Assembly (NCBI GenBank): GCA_963772265.1
Contig: CAVYWS010000002.1
Coordinates: 62,001-126,000 of the forward strand
DNA length: 64,000 bases
Source: Mayfieldus sp963772265
GTDB lineage: Bacteria; Actinomycetota; Thermoleophilia; Solirubrobacterales; 70-9
Direction: 5' to 3'
Shown here: in pieces, positions 63,307 to 64,000 of the stretch
Layout of the letters: each line of letters opens with the position of its first letter
Position numbering within the stretch: position 1 is the first letter of the stretch
The notes under the pieces: generated by a model
What the model saw: only the letters and a program-made list of their open reading frames with translations
Databases searched by the model: none
What the model was told of the DNA's origin: nothing
Translations under genes and position numbers: made by a program

Positions 63307-63978
63307 CTATTCGGTGCTTGCAGCGCGCGTCCGCGCTGCTGTGGCTCCGCGCCTTGGCGGCGCCAGCAGGCGATCCAACTCACGCGCCGAACGTCGAAGC
63401 TCGTCCGCGAGGAACCCGGGGCGCAGCTCGGCGAAGCGGGTGGCGAGGGCGTCGTAATAGCAGCGCACATCCTCGCGCCGGTGCCCGGAGCGCGCCCAGA
63501 GATCCTCGCCCTGATCGCGGTAGTCGCGCACCAGCGTTCGGGCGTTGTCCAGCTTGTCGGCCAACGAGACACGCAGGGCACTTGAGGAGGAATCGCCGAG
63601 ACGATCGACGTATCGCTGCTTGCGCTCGGGCCAGGGCGGCTTGCGGTCGAGGAAGCTGTCGGTGCATTCGTTGACGATCTTCGCCACCTCCTCGCCATAG
63701 CGGCGGCGGATCTCCGCCATCCGTGCCATCCCTCCCTGGTCCTCGGGAGCATCGTGCAGAAGCGCCGCGATCGCCTCATTCTCCGAGCCCCCATCCTCGA
63801 TGACCAGGCCGGTGACCCGGAGAAGATGCCCTATGTAGGGCTGCCCGTCGCCGTCCTTGTGCTGCTGGGCGTGCAGGCGGGCCGCGTAGACGAGCGCGTC
63901 GCTGAAGCGATCGCCAAAGTCGCGGGTTCTGGCCCGCTCGATCGTCTCTGGAACCAACTGATTCACCTGATTCACCAC
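63307..63978 (-). CDS. SpoT/MESH1-like HD hydrolase
   Basis: A 223-residue HD-domain protein resembling the (p)ppGpp hydrolase half of RelA/SpoT enzymes. HAQQHKDGDGQPYIGHLLRV near residue 37, AALLHDAPEDQGG near 72, and SLADKLDNARTLVRDY near 140 supply the metal-binding and active-site residues. There is no synthetase domain and no regulatory domain. The second position of HD-E-D is APED in place of the more usual VED, so the substrate may differ. The frame begins at GTG 63978, with a second GTG right after. It lies 25 bases upstream of ppsA. It could link the stringent response to gluconeogenesis. Confidence 0.85.
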   Translation of the reverse strand: MVNQVNQLVPETIERARTRDFGDRFSDALVYAARLHAQQHKDGDGQPYIGHLLRVTGLVIEDGGSENEAIAALLHDAPEDQGGMARMAEIRRRYGEEVAKIVNECTDSFLDRKPPWPERKQRYVDRLGDSSSSALRVSLADKLDNARTLVRDYRDQGEDLWARSGHRREDVRCYYDALATRFAELRPGFLADELRRSARELDRLLAPPRRGATAARTRAASTE

Positions 63979-64000
63979 GGCCCCGATCGCGATCGCCGGC

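Overview
The window is GC-rich (third codon positions almost all G or C) and reads as an actinobacterial chromosome, most likely class Thermoleophilia (Solirubrobacterales or a relative). Support for this: an Rpf-type cell-wall hydrolase, an ftsEX-smpB-ssrA neighbourhood, an LpqY-SugABC-like trehalose importer, a WS/DGAT wax-ester/triacylglycerol synthase, a group 3b-type NADP-linked [NiFe] hydrogenase, and a secreted repeat protein of a style I associate with that class. This placement is inference; there is no rRNA in the window. I see no insertion sequences, phage genes, CRISPR arrays or tRNAs.

Layout. 0-5 kb: end of uppP, an HD phosphohydrolase, yjbQ, an enoyl-CoA hydratase, then an M23 peptidase and an Rpf-like transglycosylase with structured RNA upstream of both. 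4.8-11.2 kb: a lipoate-ligase-like gene, a phosphopantetheinyl transferase, a Tat-exported amine oxidase and a badly broken secreted beta-propeller gene. 11.3-11.6 kb: tmRNA. 11.7-16.8 kb: trehalose-type ABC importer and a divergent ANT-like nucleotidyltransferase. 16.8-24.5 kb: ftsE-ftsX-ctpA-rnr-smpB and a large membrane-anchored coiled-coil protein. 24.6-28.7 kb: VTT-like protein, transketolase, a truncated Nramp fragment and a ZIP transporter. 28.7-39.4 kb: two copies of an ApbE / b-heme membrane protein module, each divergent from its own two-component system. 39.4-42.2 kb: ArsR regulator-DUF2892-MMPL exporter. 42.3-49.2 kb: GNAT/acyl-CoA synthetase, FAD oxidoreductase, quinol-type nitric oxide reductase. 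49.3-52.5 kb: PfkB kinase, CpsB-like PHP phosphatase, WS/DGAT. 52.6-58.0 kb: hydrogenase operon. 58-64 kb: potassium channel, CBS protein, trehalose-synthase-like glycosyltransferase, PEP synthase and a SpoT-like HD hydrolase.

How the genes fit together. The hydrogenase, NO reductase, WS/DGAT, PEP synthase and trehalose genes suit an aerobic soil bacterium that survives carbon or oxygen limitation by using H2, storing lipid and cycling trehalose. The twin 29-39 kb modules look like sensor-controlled routes for moving electrons from cytoplasmic flavin/ferredoxin through b-heme membrane proteins to a flavinylated partner outside the cell. The usual FMN-binding partner is missing, and small low-complexity membrane-anchored proteins sit in its place. 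This is the best candidate for an undescribed system here.

Quality caveat. About fifteen otherwise ordinary genes, including ftsX and rnr, are each broken by a one-base indel, often in a run of G or C, and two genes have an abnormal start codon. The most economical reading is sequencing/assembly error. I therefore give corrected gene extents and name each suspected shift. The propeller gene at 7.9-11.2 kb is far worse than the rest and may be a true pseudogene.
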